A DNA stretch of 64,000 nucleotides from CAZDDI01 sp964504195. Its GTDB lineage: Bacteria > Chloroflexota > Anaerolineae > B4-G1 > SLSP01. The notes below the pieces were generated by a model. It was not told the origin of the DNA. It saw only the letters and a list, made by a program, of their open reading frames with translations, and searched no databases. The position numbers and the translations under genes were made by a program. Below are positions 8,126-15,434 of the stretch, in pieces. Every line of letters begins with the position of its first letter. The stretch's first letter is position 1. The stretch is from positions 21,288-85,287 of the forward strand of contig CAZDDI010000013.1 in NCBI GenBank assembly GCA_964504195.1. The letters are read 5' to 3'.

Positions 8126-9325
8126 TTATTCCTTCAACGCTTCAGCGAAGCGATACCCAAGCGCCTCACCCTCTTTGAGCAAGGCAGCAGTAGGGCCGCC
8201 CATGAACTCCCAGACCTCGCTCACATCCCAGCGCAGGGCTTCGGCCAGCTTCGAGAAGTCGCGCCGCGCACCGCCGCTCCAGCCGTAGCTGCCAAAGTAG
8301 GCCGCCTTGCGGTTGAAGATGCGCTTGTGTTCGAGCGCGTGCAGCATGTCCACCATCGGCGGGAACAGACCACCCTCGTAAGTGGGCGCGCCCACCAGCA
8401 CACCCTTGCGCAAGTAAGCATAGGGCAGCACATAGCTGGAATGCAAGTGCCGCACATCAAACACATCCACCGGCACGCCGGCGCGCGCCACGCCCTCGGC
8501 CACCGCCTGCACCAGCGCCTCCGTGTTGCCGTACATCGTGCCGAACAGTAGTGTCACGCCCACGTCGCCGTCGCTCTCGGCGTAACCCGCCCAGCGGCGA
8601 TACAGCTCGATGATGCGCTCTGGCTGCCCACGCCAGATCAGCCCATGCGAGGGGGCCACCACGTCCACCGGCAAGCCGGCGAGCTTCTCCAGCGCCTTGA
8701 GTACGGGCTTGGGATACAGCGCCACGATGTTGACGTAATAGCGCAGCGATTCGCGCTCGTAGAAGGCCAAATCGGGATACTGATCGTCGAAAATCGCGCC
8801 CTGGAGCGCGCCATAGCCCCCGAAGGCATCGCACGAGAACAGCACCCGCTGCTCCACCGCGTAAGTCATCATTGTCTCCGGCCAGTGGACAAACGGCGTG
8901 GAAAAGAACTGCAATGTCTGCCCCCCGCCCAAGTCAAGGGTCTCCCCATCTTTGACCACGCGAATCCCCTCAGTCACCTGATAGTAACCCGCGAGCATCT
9001 TCAGCGCCTTCTCGGAGGTGAGAATCTGCGCCTGGGGGGCGATGCGCCGCAGGATGCCCAGTGCGCCGGTGTGATCTGGCTCCATGTGGTTGATGACGAT
9101 GTAGTCGAGATGCGCCGGCTCCACCACCTGGCCGATCTGATCCAGTAGTTCATTGAGCTTCAAGTCTTTCGCCAGGTCAATGAGCGCCGTCTTTTCGCCC
9201 TTGACCAGATACGCGTTATACGAAACCCCCTCGCGGGTGATGGGCCACAGGCCCTCGAAGAGATCGGTCGTGCGGTCGTTCACGCCGATCCAGTAAATAC
9301 CGGGACGGACTTCAATAGCGGACAT
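8126..9325 (-). CDS. Flavodiiron protein (A-type flavoprotein)
   Basis: The 399-residue enzyme should reduce O2 to water or NO to N2O at a diiron centre using electrons relayed through FMN. The N-terminal metallo-beta-lactamase-like domain has the ligands H80-x-E82-x-D84-H85 (HMEPDH), H147, D166 and H227. The C-terminal flavodoxin domain starts near 256, with the phosphate loop GTMYGNTE. There is no C-terminal rubredoxin or flavin-reductase extension, so an external rubredoxin-type donor is expected. A near-consensus promoter lies upstream at 9411-9439, back to back with that of a LacI-family regulator. Oxidative or nitrosative protection is likely. Confidence 0.95.
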   Translation of the reverse strand: MSAIEVRPGIYWIGVNDRTTDLFEGLWPITREGVSYNAYLVKGEKTALIDLAKDLKLNELLDQIGQVVEPAHLDYIVINHMEPDHTGALGILRRIAPQAQILTSEKALKMLAGYYQVTEGIRVVKDGETLDLGGGQTLQFFSTPFVHWPETMMTYAVEQRVLFSCDAFGGYGALQGAIFDDQYPDLAFYERESLRYYVNIVALYPKPVLKALEKLAGLPVDVVAPSHGLIWRGQPERIIELYRRWAGYAESDGDVGVTLLFGTMYGNTEALVQAVAEGVARAGVPVDVFDVRHLHSSYVLPYAYLRKGVLVGAPTYEGGLFPPMVDMLHALEHKRIFNRKAAYFGSYGWSGGARRDFSKLAEALRWDVSEVWEFMGGPTAALLKEGEALGYRFAEALKE

Positions 9326-9410
9326 AGCACCTCCTATGCAAATCTAAAAATCTGCGAATGGCGAATGGCGAATCGCAAATACAGAATTTTGGCTTCACGT
9401 TTCACGCCAA

Positions 9411-9439
9411 AGTATAACCTTCGCAGTGACGGCTGTCAA
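9411..9439 (-). promoter_or_regulatory. Strong sigma-70-type promoter for the flavodiiron gene
   Basis: On the minus strand TTGACA (9434-9439) and TATACT (9411-9416) are separated by exactly 17 bases. This gives a predicted start near 9404 and a leader of about 80 bases that includes TTCACGTTTCACG repeat words. Confidence 0.7.
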
Positions 9440-9447
9440 GCGCACAG

Positions 9448-9475
9448 TTGCTTTCTGCACAATTCTGTCTATACT
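9448..9475 (+). promoter_or_regulatory. Promoter of LacI-family gene, predicted leaderless
   Basis: TTGCTT (9448-9453) and TATACT (9470-9475) are separated by 16 bases. The predicted start at about 9482 falls next to the ATG at 9483. The -35 elements of this and the divergent flavodiiron promoter are only 8 bases apart, so the two promoters likely interfere or share a regulator. Confidence 0.6.
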
Positions 9476-9482
9476 TTACAGT

Positions 9483-10511
9483 ATGAAACGAAAGCGTCAC
9501 GGCGATATGAAACCCACCATCCGCGAGGTGGCTACCTATGCTGGGGTGTCTGCCACCACTGTCTCACATGCTCTAAGCGGCAAGCGCCCAGTCTCCGAAG
9601 AAAACCGCGCCAAAATTTTAGAGGCAATGCGCGTGCTTAAATACGAGCCAAGTATGCTGGCACAACGCCTGGCTGGACGTCCGGCACAAATGATCGCGCT
9701 GGTCTTCCCGCTAGTCTCCGGATTGTTTTCTTCAGTAGAGCACCGCTTTATTCCGGCAATGGGTATGCCAGTCGCCGCAGCCAATTATGCTTTCCTTGTA
9801 GTTTACTCACCGCAAATGGATATGGAACAGTTCCGCCGGTTCATTAGCAGTGGCGTGGCTGACGGCGTCATCCTAATGCAAGTACAACAAACGGACCCGC
9901 GCGTCGCGCTCTTGCGAGAGCACAACCTCCCGTTCGTAATGATTGGACGCCCTCAAGACACAATGGGGCTTGCCTATGTGGATCAAGATTTCCACGCGGG
10001 ATTACGCGAGGCAGCCAAGCACCTCATTGCATTAGGGCACGCGACCATTGCCCTGCTCCACTACCAAGACTTGGAACTGGGATTTGTGGCGCGGCAGCGA
10101 CAAGCCTTTCTGGACTTGAGCACCGACCTGGGGTTCACCCCCCAGGTCGCGCCCACCGATTTCAGCGATGTTGCAGCCTATCAGGCCATGCGACAACTGT
10201 TCACCACTACGCCACGCCCCACCGCTGCCATCATCTGGAACGACCTGGCCGTGGTTGGCGCGAGCCGCTTCCTCACCGAACAAGGGCTGCGCGTGCCCCA
10301 GGATTTCTCGTTGATCTGCTATGACCGCAGCCCCTCGCTCTTTATGACCTCCGGCCCGCTCACCATCATTGATACGCGCATTGACGAGATGGGAGCGGCA
10401 GCAGCACACCTGCTGCTCGCGCTCCTCAACGGCGAAACGCAACTCGCCACCCAGGTCTTGATCCCCTCACGGCTAGTGCTTGGCGAGAGCACTGGCTCGG
10501 CCCCACGTTAA
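9483..10511 (+). CDS. LacI-family transcriptional regulator
   Basis: The product has 342 residues. It has an N-terminal LacI helix-turn-helix (TIREVATYAGVSATTVSHAL) and a periplasmic-binding-protein-like effector domain (about 65-335). The ligand is probably a sugar or nucleoside, but it cannot be read from the sequence. Two starts are possible, ATG 9483 and ATG 9507. Neither has a ribosome-binding site. A promoter placed directly before 9483 argues for a leaderless transcript starting there. It is divergent from the flavodiiron gene with overlapping promoter regions, making that gene and itself the obvious candidate targets. Confidence 0.88.
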   Translation: MKRKRHGDMKPTIREVATYAGVSATTVSHALSGKRPVSEENRAKILEAMRVLKYEPSMLAQRLAGRPAQMIALVFPLVSGLFSSVEHRFIPAMGMPVAAANYAFLVVYSPQMDMEQFRRFISSGVADGVILMQVQQTDPRVALLREHNLPFVMIGRPQDTMGLAYVDQDFHAGLREAAKHLIALGHATIALLHYQDLELGFVARQRQAFLDLSTDLGFTPQVAPTDFSDVAAYQAMRQLFTTTPRPTAAIIWNDLAVVGASRFLTEQGLRVPQDFSLICYDRSPSLFMTSGPLTIIDTRIDEMGAAAAHLLLALLNGETQLATQVLIPSRLVLGESTGSAPR

Positions 10512-10609
10512 CACCTATCCGAAAAGTCCCGCTATCGAGCATGTCTGCCGAGACCTGGTGCTGGTTTCGGTCAGCTTACCAGTACCGCTACAAATTGGTG
10601 GACAGATTT

Positions 10610-11083
10610 TTAGTGATGGGATAAGCTAATCAGCACAATCCCGCCCACGGTCATCACCATGCCAATGATCATCTGTGGCGAGAGGTGCTCGGCGGCCAAT
10701 TCCAACCCCAAGAGCTTGCCAATGTATGGCGCAAGCATCCCCATAATCGCGCCAAAGAGCGGCGAAGTGAACGCGATAGGCATAACATGGTTAAGACTTG
10801 GTGCGTGCTTGATAGCCGTATAAAAGCACAACATCCCTACCGAGCCGGCCAATACGCCCCCTCCGAGGACCATCATTGTAAGAGCTTTCGGCCCAGCCTG
10901 CGGGATCTGCTTCCACTGAGAAAAACTGTAGGTACCCAACACCACAAACGCAATCGCTGTACGGATAGTAATCCCCACTTGCGGCGTCAAGCCACCAAGT
11001 TTGAGACCCTGCTTCTCGAAGAAGCCGCCGATACCCCATGCCATCGCCGTGAACAACGCAAAGATCTGTGGACTGATTTCCAT
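10610..11083 (-). CDS. EamA-domain (DMT superfamily) half-size transporter
   Basis: The 157-residue protein is made almost entirely of five hydrophobic helices and contains a single EamA-type unit (opening AWGIGGFFEKQGLKLGG, ending GMVMTVGGIVLISL). Full-length DMT exporters have two such units, so this one probably acts as a dimer at the inner membrane. Its substrate is unknown. It starts 26 bases downstream of a predicted transcription start, and the ATG is preceded by a weak GGAGG. It is convergent with the LacI-type gene and separated from it by a 98-base spacer with only a weak hairpin. Confidence 0.8.
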   Translation of the reverse strand: MEISPQIFALFTAMAWGIGGFFEKQGLKLGGLTPQVGITIRTAIAFVVLGTYSFSQWKQIPQAGPKALTMMVLGGGVLAGSVGMLCFYTAIKHAPSLNHVMPIAFTSPLFGAIMGMLAPYIGKLLGLELAAEHLSPQMIIGMVMTVGGIVLISLSHH

Positions 11084-11115
11084 GCAATACCTCCATGTAG
11101 AAAATGATACCTTCG

Positions 11116-11124
11116 ATTATACCA
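11116..11124 (-). promoter_or_regulatory. Extended -10 promoter for the EamA gene
   Basis: The minus strand carries TGGTATAAT, an extended -10 with a predicted start near 11109, about 26 bases before the ATG. The -35 region coincides with the terminator of the upstream lipoprotein operon. Confidence 0.55.
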
Positions 11125-11126
11125 CC

Positions 11127-11158
11127 AAAAAAGGCCCGCTTCATGAAGCGGGCCTTTT
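11127..11158 (-). terminator. Intrinsic terminator of the repeat-lipoprotein operon
   Basis: AAAAGGCCCGCTTC and GAAGCGGGCCTTTT form a near-perfect stem with an AT loop. It is flanked by A- and T-runs, so it should work on both strands. It follows the 11174-12364 gene on the minus strand. Confidence 0.85.
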
Positions 11159-11173
11159 GAAGAAAAAAACGTA

Positions 11174-12364
11174 CTAGTCGTTGATCGTCCAGGTAGTGTC
11201 TATGCTCAAATCTACGTTAGACTCCTCCAGGGCGTCTGTAGCACCACAGAATTCCGCCTTGAGGTCGTAAGTGCCAGGCGTAACCCGAACCGTGTAAGAT
11301 TCACCCGCATCCAGGATATCAAGGCCCAAACGATCACTGCCCCAGTCAGAGGCGGTAGATAACGAAACATACAGGAAACAAATATCCTCGGAACTTTCGT
11401 TAATCACAGTCAGTGTAGTCTTCGGGCCGGTGTCTTCCGCAACCGCCCACGTCATATCGCTAGCGATGCTAACAGCATACGTCTCCACCGGATCTACGCC
11501 GCCGCAAAACTCGACTTTGATGTCATAGGTACCGGGATCAAGATACACATCATAGGTTTCCCCGGCCCAGATAATTGAAGACTCCAACTGATCATCGCCC
11601 CAGTTGCCGCTATCAGCAGGCGAGACATAGAGCCAGCACACATCATCATCTGTAGGATTATCCACAGTGAATGTGATTTGGTTACCGGTTGGCCCAGTCG
11701 GAGCAGGATCACTGCTGCCAGCTGAAGGCGACCAGCTAAAATCTTGTTGGATTTCTACCTCGTATTGCTCGCCCAAAGTATTCTCTTCACAATCCATGGC
11801 CTTGATGTCGTAAGTCCCTGGCGAAACGAAGAAAATCCGATCGCGCCCGCTTGAAACGACTTCCTTAGCACCCAGCATGTCATCTCCCCAGGTACTTTGC
11901 GAAGAAGGCGAGATGAGCATGTAACAAATGCTCGTGTCGGCATCATTGTACACTGTAACCGCGGCCTGGTTGGCGCCACCGACCCGCAGGGTATAGTTCT
12001 GGGAAACATCCCACTCTGTTGCTAATGTCGTGTCAGCACAATCGGTCAACATAATATCATACTCACCCGCCGGAACATCGAAGGTGTAGGTACTGTCGCT
12101 GCTGATGATGTCCGCATCGAGCCAATCCTCGCCCCACGAGTCGCTATCGGAAGCGGAAATATACACATAGCACACATCGTAATGCGAGCGATTATCTACG
12201 GTTAAAGTAAAGCCGTCCCCAGTGGTAGGGAGGGGAGTAGCCTCACGGGTGGGGGGAGCATCCGTAGGCTCTACTGTGGCGGGCGTCTCTGTACCACTAC
12301 CCAAACAGCCCAATGTAGCCACCAACAACGTCATAACAACTAACCAAAGCCACTGCTTTTTCAT
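11174..12364 (-). CDS. Lipoprotein with four cysteine-paired repeat domains
   Basis: The product has 396 residues. A signal peptide ends in a lipobox (LVATLGC, Cys20), followed by a Thr/Pro-rich linker (about 25-50). Then come four tandem repeats of about 80-90 residues. Each repeat begins with a hydrophobic strand and the signature D-[VI]-C-[YWF]-x-x-[IV]-S, continues with SxxWGxDxL, and closes with an aromatic strand and a second Cys (DC or FC) after GTYDIK or a similar motif. The pairing of one Cys early and one late in every repeat suggests one disulfide per domain. The fold is probably all-beta and extracellular. The start at 12364 follows GAAGGAGAG. It is cotranscribed with the two-repeat paralogue. 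Function unknown. Confidence 0.82.
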   Translation of the reverse strand: MKKQWLWLVVMTLLVATLGCLGSGTETPATVEPTDAPPTREATPLPTTGDGFTLTVDNRSHYDVCYVYISASDSDSWGEDWLDADIISSDSTYTFDVPAGEYDIMLTDCADTTLATEWDVSQNYTLRVGGANQAAVTVYNDADTSICYMLISPSSQSTWGDDMLGAKEVVSSGRDRIFFVSPGTYDIKAMDCEENTLGEQYEVEIQQDFSWSPSAGSSDPAPTGPTGNQITFTVDNPTDDDVCWLYVSPADSGNWGDDQLESSIIWAGETYDVYLDPGTYDIKVEFCGGVDPVETYAVSIASDMTWAVAEDTGPKTTLTVINESSEDICFLYVSLSTASDWGSDRLGLDILDAGESYTVRVTPGTYDLKAEFCGATDALEESNVDLSIDTTWTIND

Positions 12365-12395
12365 CTCGATCTCTCCTTCTGCTTGAAAATGGAAC

Positions 12396-12971
12396 CTAAT
12401 CTGAAATTGTCCAGGTAACATCGCGGCTCAAGTCCACGCCATACTCGCTGGCAAGCTCAGTATTGTCGCAATCTTGCGCCTGCACATCATAGGTTCCGCT
12501 CGTTACATAGAATACCCGCGCACCACCGGAAGCAACGCTTTCTTTAGCGCCCATCCAATCATCGCCCCAGGAGTCGGCATCCGAAGAGGAGATGAACACA
12601 TAACACACCTCATCAGAGCTCTGATTTTCCAGGCGTAGCGCGAACTCACCCGAACCGCCAATATCAATAGTAGTGTTCGATGAAACATCCGAATCACTAT
12701 AAACGGTTGCACCGGAACAGTCTTGCACCATGATATCATAGGTATCTTGGGAGACGTCAAAAGTCTTGGAACTGCCCGCAGCCAGGGTATCTGAGCCAAG
12801 CTTATCATCCCCCCAACTATCGCTGGAAGCAGGCGAAATGTAGACATAGCAAAGGTCTTGGCTGCTACGATTGTTCACCGTCACCTGCATTCCACTACCG
12901 CCGCCAGAGCCGCCGCACGCCAGCGACAACACCAACAACACACCTATCAGTACGATCAAACCGCGTTTCAT
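12396..12971 (-). CDS. Lipoprotein with two cysteine-paired repeat domains
   Basis: This 191-residue paralogue of the downstream gene has a lipobox (VLSLAC, Cys19), a Gly/Ser linker and two copies of the same domain, at about 29-103 and 108-190. Both copies carry the CYVYIS/CYVFIS signature, the SDSWGDD and ADSWGDD turns, and the second Cys in QDC. AAGGAGG lies just before the ATG. The gene is 31 bases upstream of the four-repeat gene, and both end at the same terminator, so they form a two-gene operon of expanded surface lipoproteins. The role is unknown; binding or envelope-stress roles would be guesses. Confidence 0.82.
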   Translation of the reverse strand: MKRGLIVLIGVLLVLSLACGGSGGGSGMQVTVNNRSSQDLCYVYISPASSDSWGDDKLGSDTLAAGSSKTFDVSQDTYDIMVQDCSGATVYSDSDVSSNTTIDIGGSGEFALRLENQSSDEVCYVFISSSDADSWGDDWMGAKESVASGGARVFYVTSGTYDVQAQDCDNTELASEYGVDLSRDVTWTISD

Positions 12972-13149
12972 GTTGACCTCCTTCTAAATAGAGAAAAATT
13001 CGGCAAACCTGTATCTTCATCAGAACTTTATATTATTATAAGCATACGCCTCCCCCATTTTAAAACCCTGGCAAACAACACTTTCGCATTATACAACGCA
13101 TTCTAATCAGCAGCAAGCGCGCCACAGAACCAGGGAGACTGTATAAATT

Positions 13150-13203
13150 TCGTCACAACCTGAATAATTCTACTGGCACACCGTCACGAAAACGTCACGA
13201 AAC
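13150..13203 (+). promoter_or_regulatory. Phased GTCAC motifs upstream of the glnA leader promoter
   Basis: CGTCACAA occurs at 13151-13158. CGTCACGAAAACGTCACGAAAC at about 13182-13203 repeats GTCAC at exactly one helical turn (11 bases). The sites lie about 40-90 bases upstream of the -35 box at 13242, a usual activator position. The GTNAC/GAAAC flavour recalls the GlnR half-site vocabulary known in Actinobacteria. The protein that binds here is unknown. Confidence 0.35.
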
Positions 13204-13241
13204 AAAGTATGAGCATTAAAATGCGCTAGCCCCGCTCTAAT

Positions 13242-13270
13242 TTGACGTACCCGGCAATTTGTGCTACGAT
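13242..13270 (+). promoter_or_regulatory. Distal promoter P1 of the glnA leader
   Basis: TTGACG (13242-13247) and TACGAT (13265-13270) are separated by 17 bases. Transcription would start near 13277, giving a leader of about 278 bases before glnA that contains a short ORF and an intrinsic terminator. Confidence 0.65.
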
Positions 13271-13299
13271 AGTGACATCGGCAAAGGAAAATTACAGGC

Positions 13300-13377
13300 A
13301 TGAATTATCTCAATCATATGCATGCCCGCTGTGCCCAGGCCCAGCAGCAGCCCCCCCTATCCGGGGAGGTCGCGTAG
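13300..13377 (+). CDS. Candidate Gln-rich leader peptide upstream of glnA
   Basis: A 25-codon ORF starts with ATG at 13300, 11 bases after AAAGGA, and ends with TAG at 13375-13377. Codons 13, 15, 16 and 17 are all CAG (Gln), in the centre of the ORF. An intrinsic terminator follows 24 bases after the stop and glnA follows that. By analogy with peptide attenuation of amino-acid biosynthetic operons, stalling at the Gln codons could favour read-through into glnA. Alternatively the segment is a structured RNA, because bases 13295-13305 can also pair with 13386-13398. Expression of the peptide is unproven. Confidence 0.45.
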   Translation: MNYLNHMHARCAQAQQQPPLSGEVA

Positions 13378-13400
13378 CGCTGCGTATTCAATCGCCTGAT

Positions 13401-13437
13401 AAACCAGCTACCGGCTCTCCGGTGGCTGGTTTTTTTT
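13401..13437 (+). terminator. Intrinsic terminator inside the glnA leader
   Basis: AAACCAGCTACCGG and CCGGTGGCTGGTTT form a 13-14-bp stem with a CTCT loop, followed by an uninterrupted T-run to 13437. It lies between P1 and glnA, so it would end leader transcripts unless antitermination occurs. GTAG/CTG at 13374-13382 could pair with CAGCTAC at 13405-13411 as a modest competing helix. Confidence 0.85.
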
Positions 13438-13499
13438 GTTGGCATAACGCCGAAAGGAGCTGCATTGGCACAAAACTAAGCAAAACTCCCAAAATCGCC

Positions 13500-13528
13500 T
13501 TGACAGGGTTCGCAAGTCTTCATATACT
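13500..13528 (+). promoter_or_regulatory. Proximal promoter P2 of glnA
   Basis: A consensus TTGACA (13500-13505) and TATACT (13523-13528) are separated by 17 bases, 63 bases after the leader terminator. The start is predicted near 13535, about 20 bases before the glnA ATG. Confidence 0.75.
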
Positions 13529-13554
13529 ATCAGCATAAAAAGGGGAACAAAAAA

Positions 13555-14883
13555 ATGGGTAACGATCTCATAGCGCGAGCCAAAGAAGATAATGTCAGTT
13601 TCGTCAGCCTGCAATTCACCGATATTCTGGGCGGCATCAAGAGCGTCACGGTGCCGTTCGACCAGCTACCCCGTGCCCTGAACGAAGGTATCTGGTTCGA
13701 CGGTTCATCCATTGAAGGGCTGGCCCGCATCTACGAGAGCGATCACTTGCTAGTGCCCGATCCGGCGACATACCGCGTGCTGCCCTGGAGCGCGCCGGAA
13801 CGCCGCCGGGCACGCATCTTCTGCGATATTCACGGCAGCGATGGGCAACCCTCGCCCAGTGACCCGCGCACCTTACTCAAGCGCGCGTTGGCACACGCCG
13901 CTAGCAAAGGTTACACCTTCAACACCGGGCCCGAGCTGGAGTTCTTCGTATTCGAGCGCAGCGATGGGGTGCCGCTCCAGCCCGTGCCACATGATGTGGT
14001 AGGCTACTTCGATTTCTCGCCGCGTGATAAGGCCCAGCAGATGCGCAGCGACATCGTCTTGGCACTCCAATCTCTGGGAATCGAAGTAGAGATGAGCCAC
14101 CACGAGGTCGCCACGGGCCAACATGAGATTGATTTCCGCTACGCGAACGCGCTCAGCAGCGCCGACAACGCGGTGACCTTCAAGTACACGGTGCGCGCAA
14201 TCGCCGCCACTTACGATCTATATGCTAGTTTCATGCCCAAGCCCATCTTTGGCATCAACGGCTCTGGGATGCATGTCCACCAGAGCTTCGCAGATGCAAA
14301 CGGGCACAATCTGTTCTACGATCCGCAAGGCAAGCACAACCTCTCGCCCCTGGCAGAGTCGTTCGTGGCGGGACAACTGCTCCACGCACGTGCGCTGGCG
14401 GCCATCGTTGCGCCCACCGTCAACAGCTACAAACGGCTAACCCCTGGCTACGAAGCACCGGTCTACATCTGCTGGGCGCACCGCAACCGCTCGGCCCTGG
14501 TACGTGTCCCGGCAGTCGCTAATAACCCCGGCGCGATCCGTATGGAACTACGCTGCCCCGATCCCAGCGCCAATCCCTATCTGGCCTTTACCGCAATGCT
14601 GGCCGCCGGGCTGGACGGCATCGAAAAAGGGTTAAAACCACCCGCGATGGTGAATGAAGACATCTATCACTTTGACAAAGAGGATTTGGAGAAACGCGGC
14701 ATCGGTACATTACCCGGCACACTGGCCGAGGCGCTCCAAGCGTTAGAGGCCGATCCAGTCATCCTGGCGGCGCTGGGAGAACCGATAGCGGAAACTTTCA
14801 TGCGAGCCAAATGGGACGAATGGGACGAATACCGCATCCGCGTGACACCGTGGGAACTGGAGCGCTATCTGGAAACTGCCTAA
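13555..14883 (+). CDS. glnA: Glutamine synthetase type I (GSI-alpha-like)
   Basis: The 442-residue enzyme makes glutamine from glutamate, ammonia and ATP in the cytosol as a dodecamer. Visible motifs are WFDGSSIEG, TGPELEFFVF, the ammonia/glutamate-site region HHEVATGQHEIDF, the ATP-site GSGMHVHQSF, the loop NSYKRLTPGYEAP and ELRCPDPSANPY. The NLYDLP adenylylation loop of GSI-beta enzymes is absent, and the length matches GSI-alpha, so control by feedback inhibition and transcription is more likely than adenylylation. AGGGG precedes the ATG by 9 bases. The gene has a strong proximal promoter and a distal promoter with leader ORF and terminator. Confidence 0.97.
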   Translation: MGNDLIARAKEDNVSFVSLQFTDILGGIKSVTVPFDQLPRALNEGIWFDGSSIEGLARIYESDHLLVPDPATYRVLPWSAPERRRARIFCDIHGSDGQPSPSDPRTLLKRALAHAASKGYTFNTGPELEFFVFERSDGVPLQPVPHDVVGYFDFSPRDKAQQMRSDIVLALQSLGIEVEMSHHEVATGQHEIDFRYANALSSADNAVTFKYTVRAIAATYDLYASFMPKPIFGINGSGMHVHQSFADANGHNLFYDPQGKHNLSPLAESFVAGQLLHARALAAIVAPTVNSYKRLTPGYEAPVYICWAHRNRSALVRVPAVANNPGAIRMELRCPDPSANPYLAFTAMLAAGLDGIEKGLKPPAMVNEDIYHFDKEDLEKRGIGTLPGTLAEALQALEADPVILAALGEPIAETFMRAKWDEWDEYRIRVTPWELERYLETA

Positions 14884-14892
14884 GTTAGTTAT

Positions 14893-14933
14893 GCGTAGTG
14901 CGTAGTGCGTAAGAAATACGCTACGCACTACGC
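14893..14933. terminator. Repeat-word hairpin after glnA
   Basis: GCGTAGTGCGTAG (14893-14905) and CTACGCACTACGC (14921-14933) are exact reverse complements. The hairpin is made of GCGTAGT words and lacks a T-run, so any terminator function is weak or absent. Confidence 0.45.
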
Positions 14934-14978
14934 AACAATCTGTTATTCAACCATTCGCCTTTTTAAGGGAGCGTCTAT

Positions 14979-15434
14979 ATGCCCATCAAACAAATTCCCA
15001 TCAGCTACATTGCTGCCGGGGGCGTGGTATTACACCCTGACGGGCAGCACATCCTCTTGCTGATTCGCCCCGAACGAGACGAAGTACGCCTCCCCAAAGG
15101 GCACGTCGAGCCGGGCGAACCCGTCACCGCTACGGCCTTGCGCGAAGTCGCTGAGGAATCTGGCTACGACGACCTATACATCATCACTGAATTGGGGCAG
15201 CAACTGGTCGCCTTTCCGTTGGGCAAACGCACGATCAAACGCACCGAGAGCTACTATCTCATGCGGCTACGCTCGCTGCGAGAATGTGTACGTCCAGATG
15301 AAGATACTCAATTTTTCCCTATCTGGCTCACCTGGGACGAAGCGCTAGAACATCTCACCTTTGACGCTGAACGCGAATGGGTACAGCGTGCCCGCCACAT
15401 CTGGCATAAGCTAGTCACATCGGAGGAAATATGA
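14979..15434 (+). CDS. Nudix hydrolase
   Basis: The 151-residue protein carries the complete Nudix box at residues 41-63 (G-x5-E-x7-REVAEESGY), which binds the divalent metal for pyrophosphohydrolysis of nucleoside-diphosphate-linked substrates. The arrangement, with an N-terminal AAGGVVLHPDG strand and the box near residue 40, is that of MutT/Ap4A-hydrolase-like members. The substrate cannot be told apart. Its last four bases overlap the start of the endonuclease III gene (ATGA), indicating translational coupling and suggesting a shared role in nucleotide-pool and DNA-damage hygiene. Confidence 0.92.
   Translation: MPIKQIPISYIAAGGVVLHPDGQHILLLIRPERDEVRLPKGHVEPGEPVTATALREVAEESGYDDLYIITELGQQLVAFPLGKRTIKRTESYYLMRLRSLRECVRPDEDTQFFPIWLTWDEALEHLTFDAEREWVQRARHIWHKLVTSEEI

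Noticed and set aside
13277..13437. 6S RNA, SRP RNA or glutamine riboswitch as the identity of the glnA leader
   Set aside because: I could not find the conserved sequence blocks of any of these RNAs; only local and one long-range helix are visible. The identity is left open, with a leader-peptide attenuator as the favoured hypothesis.
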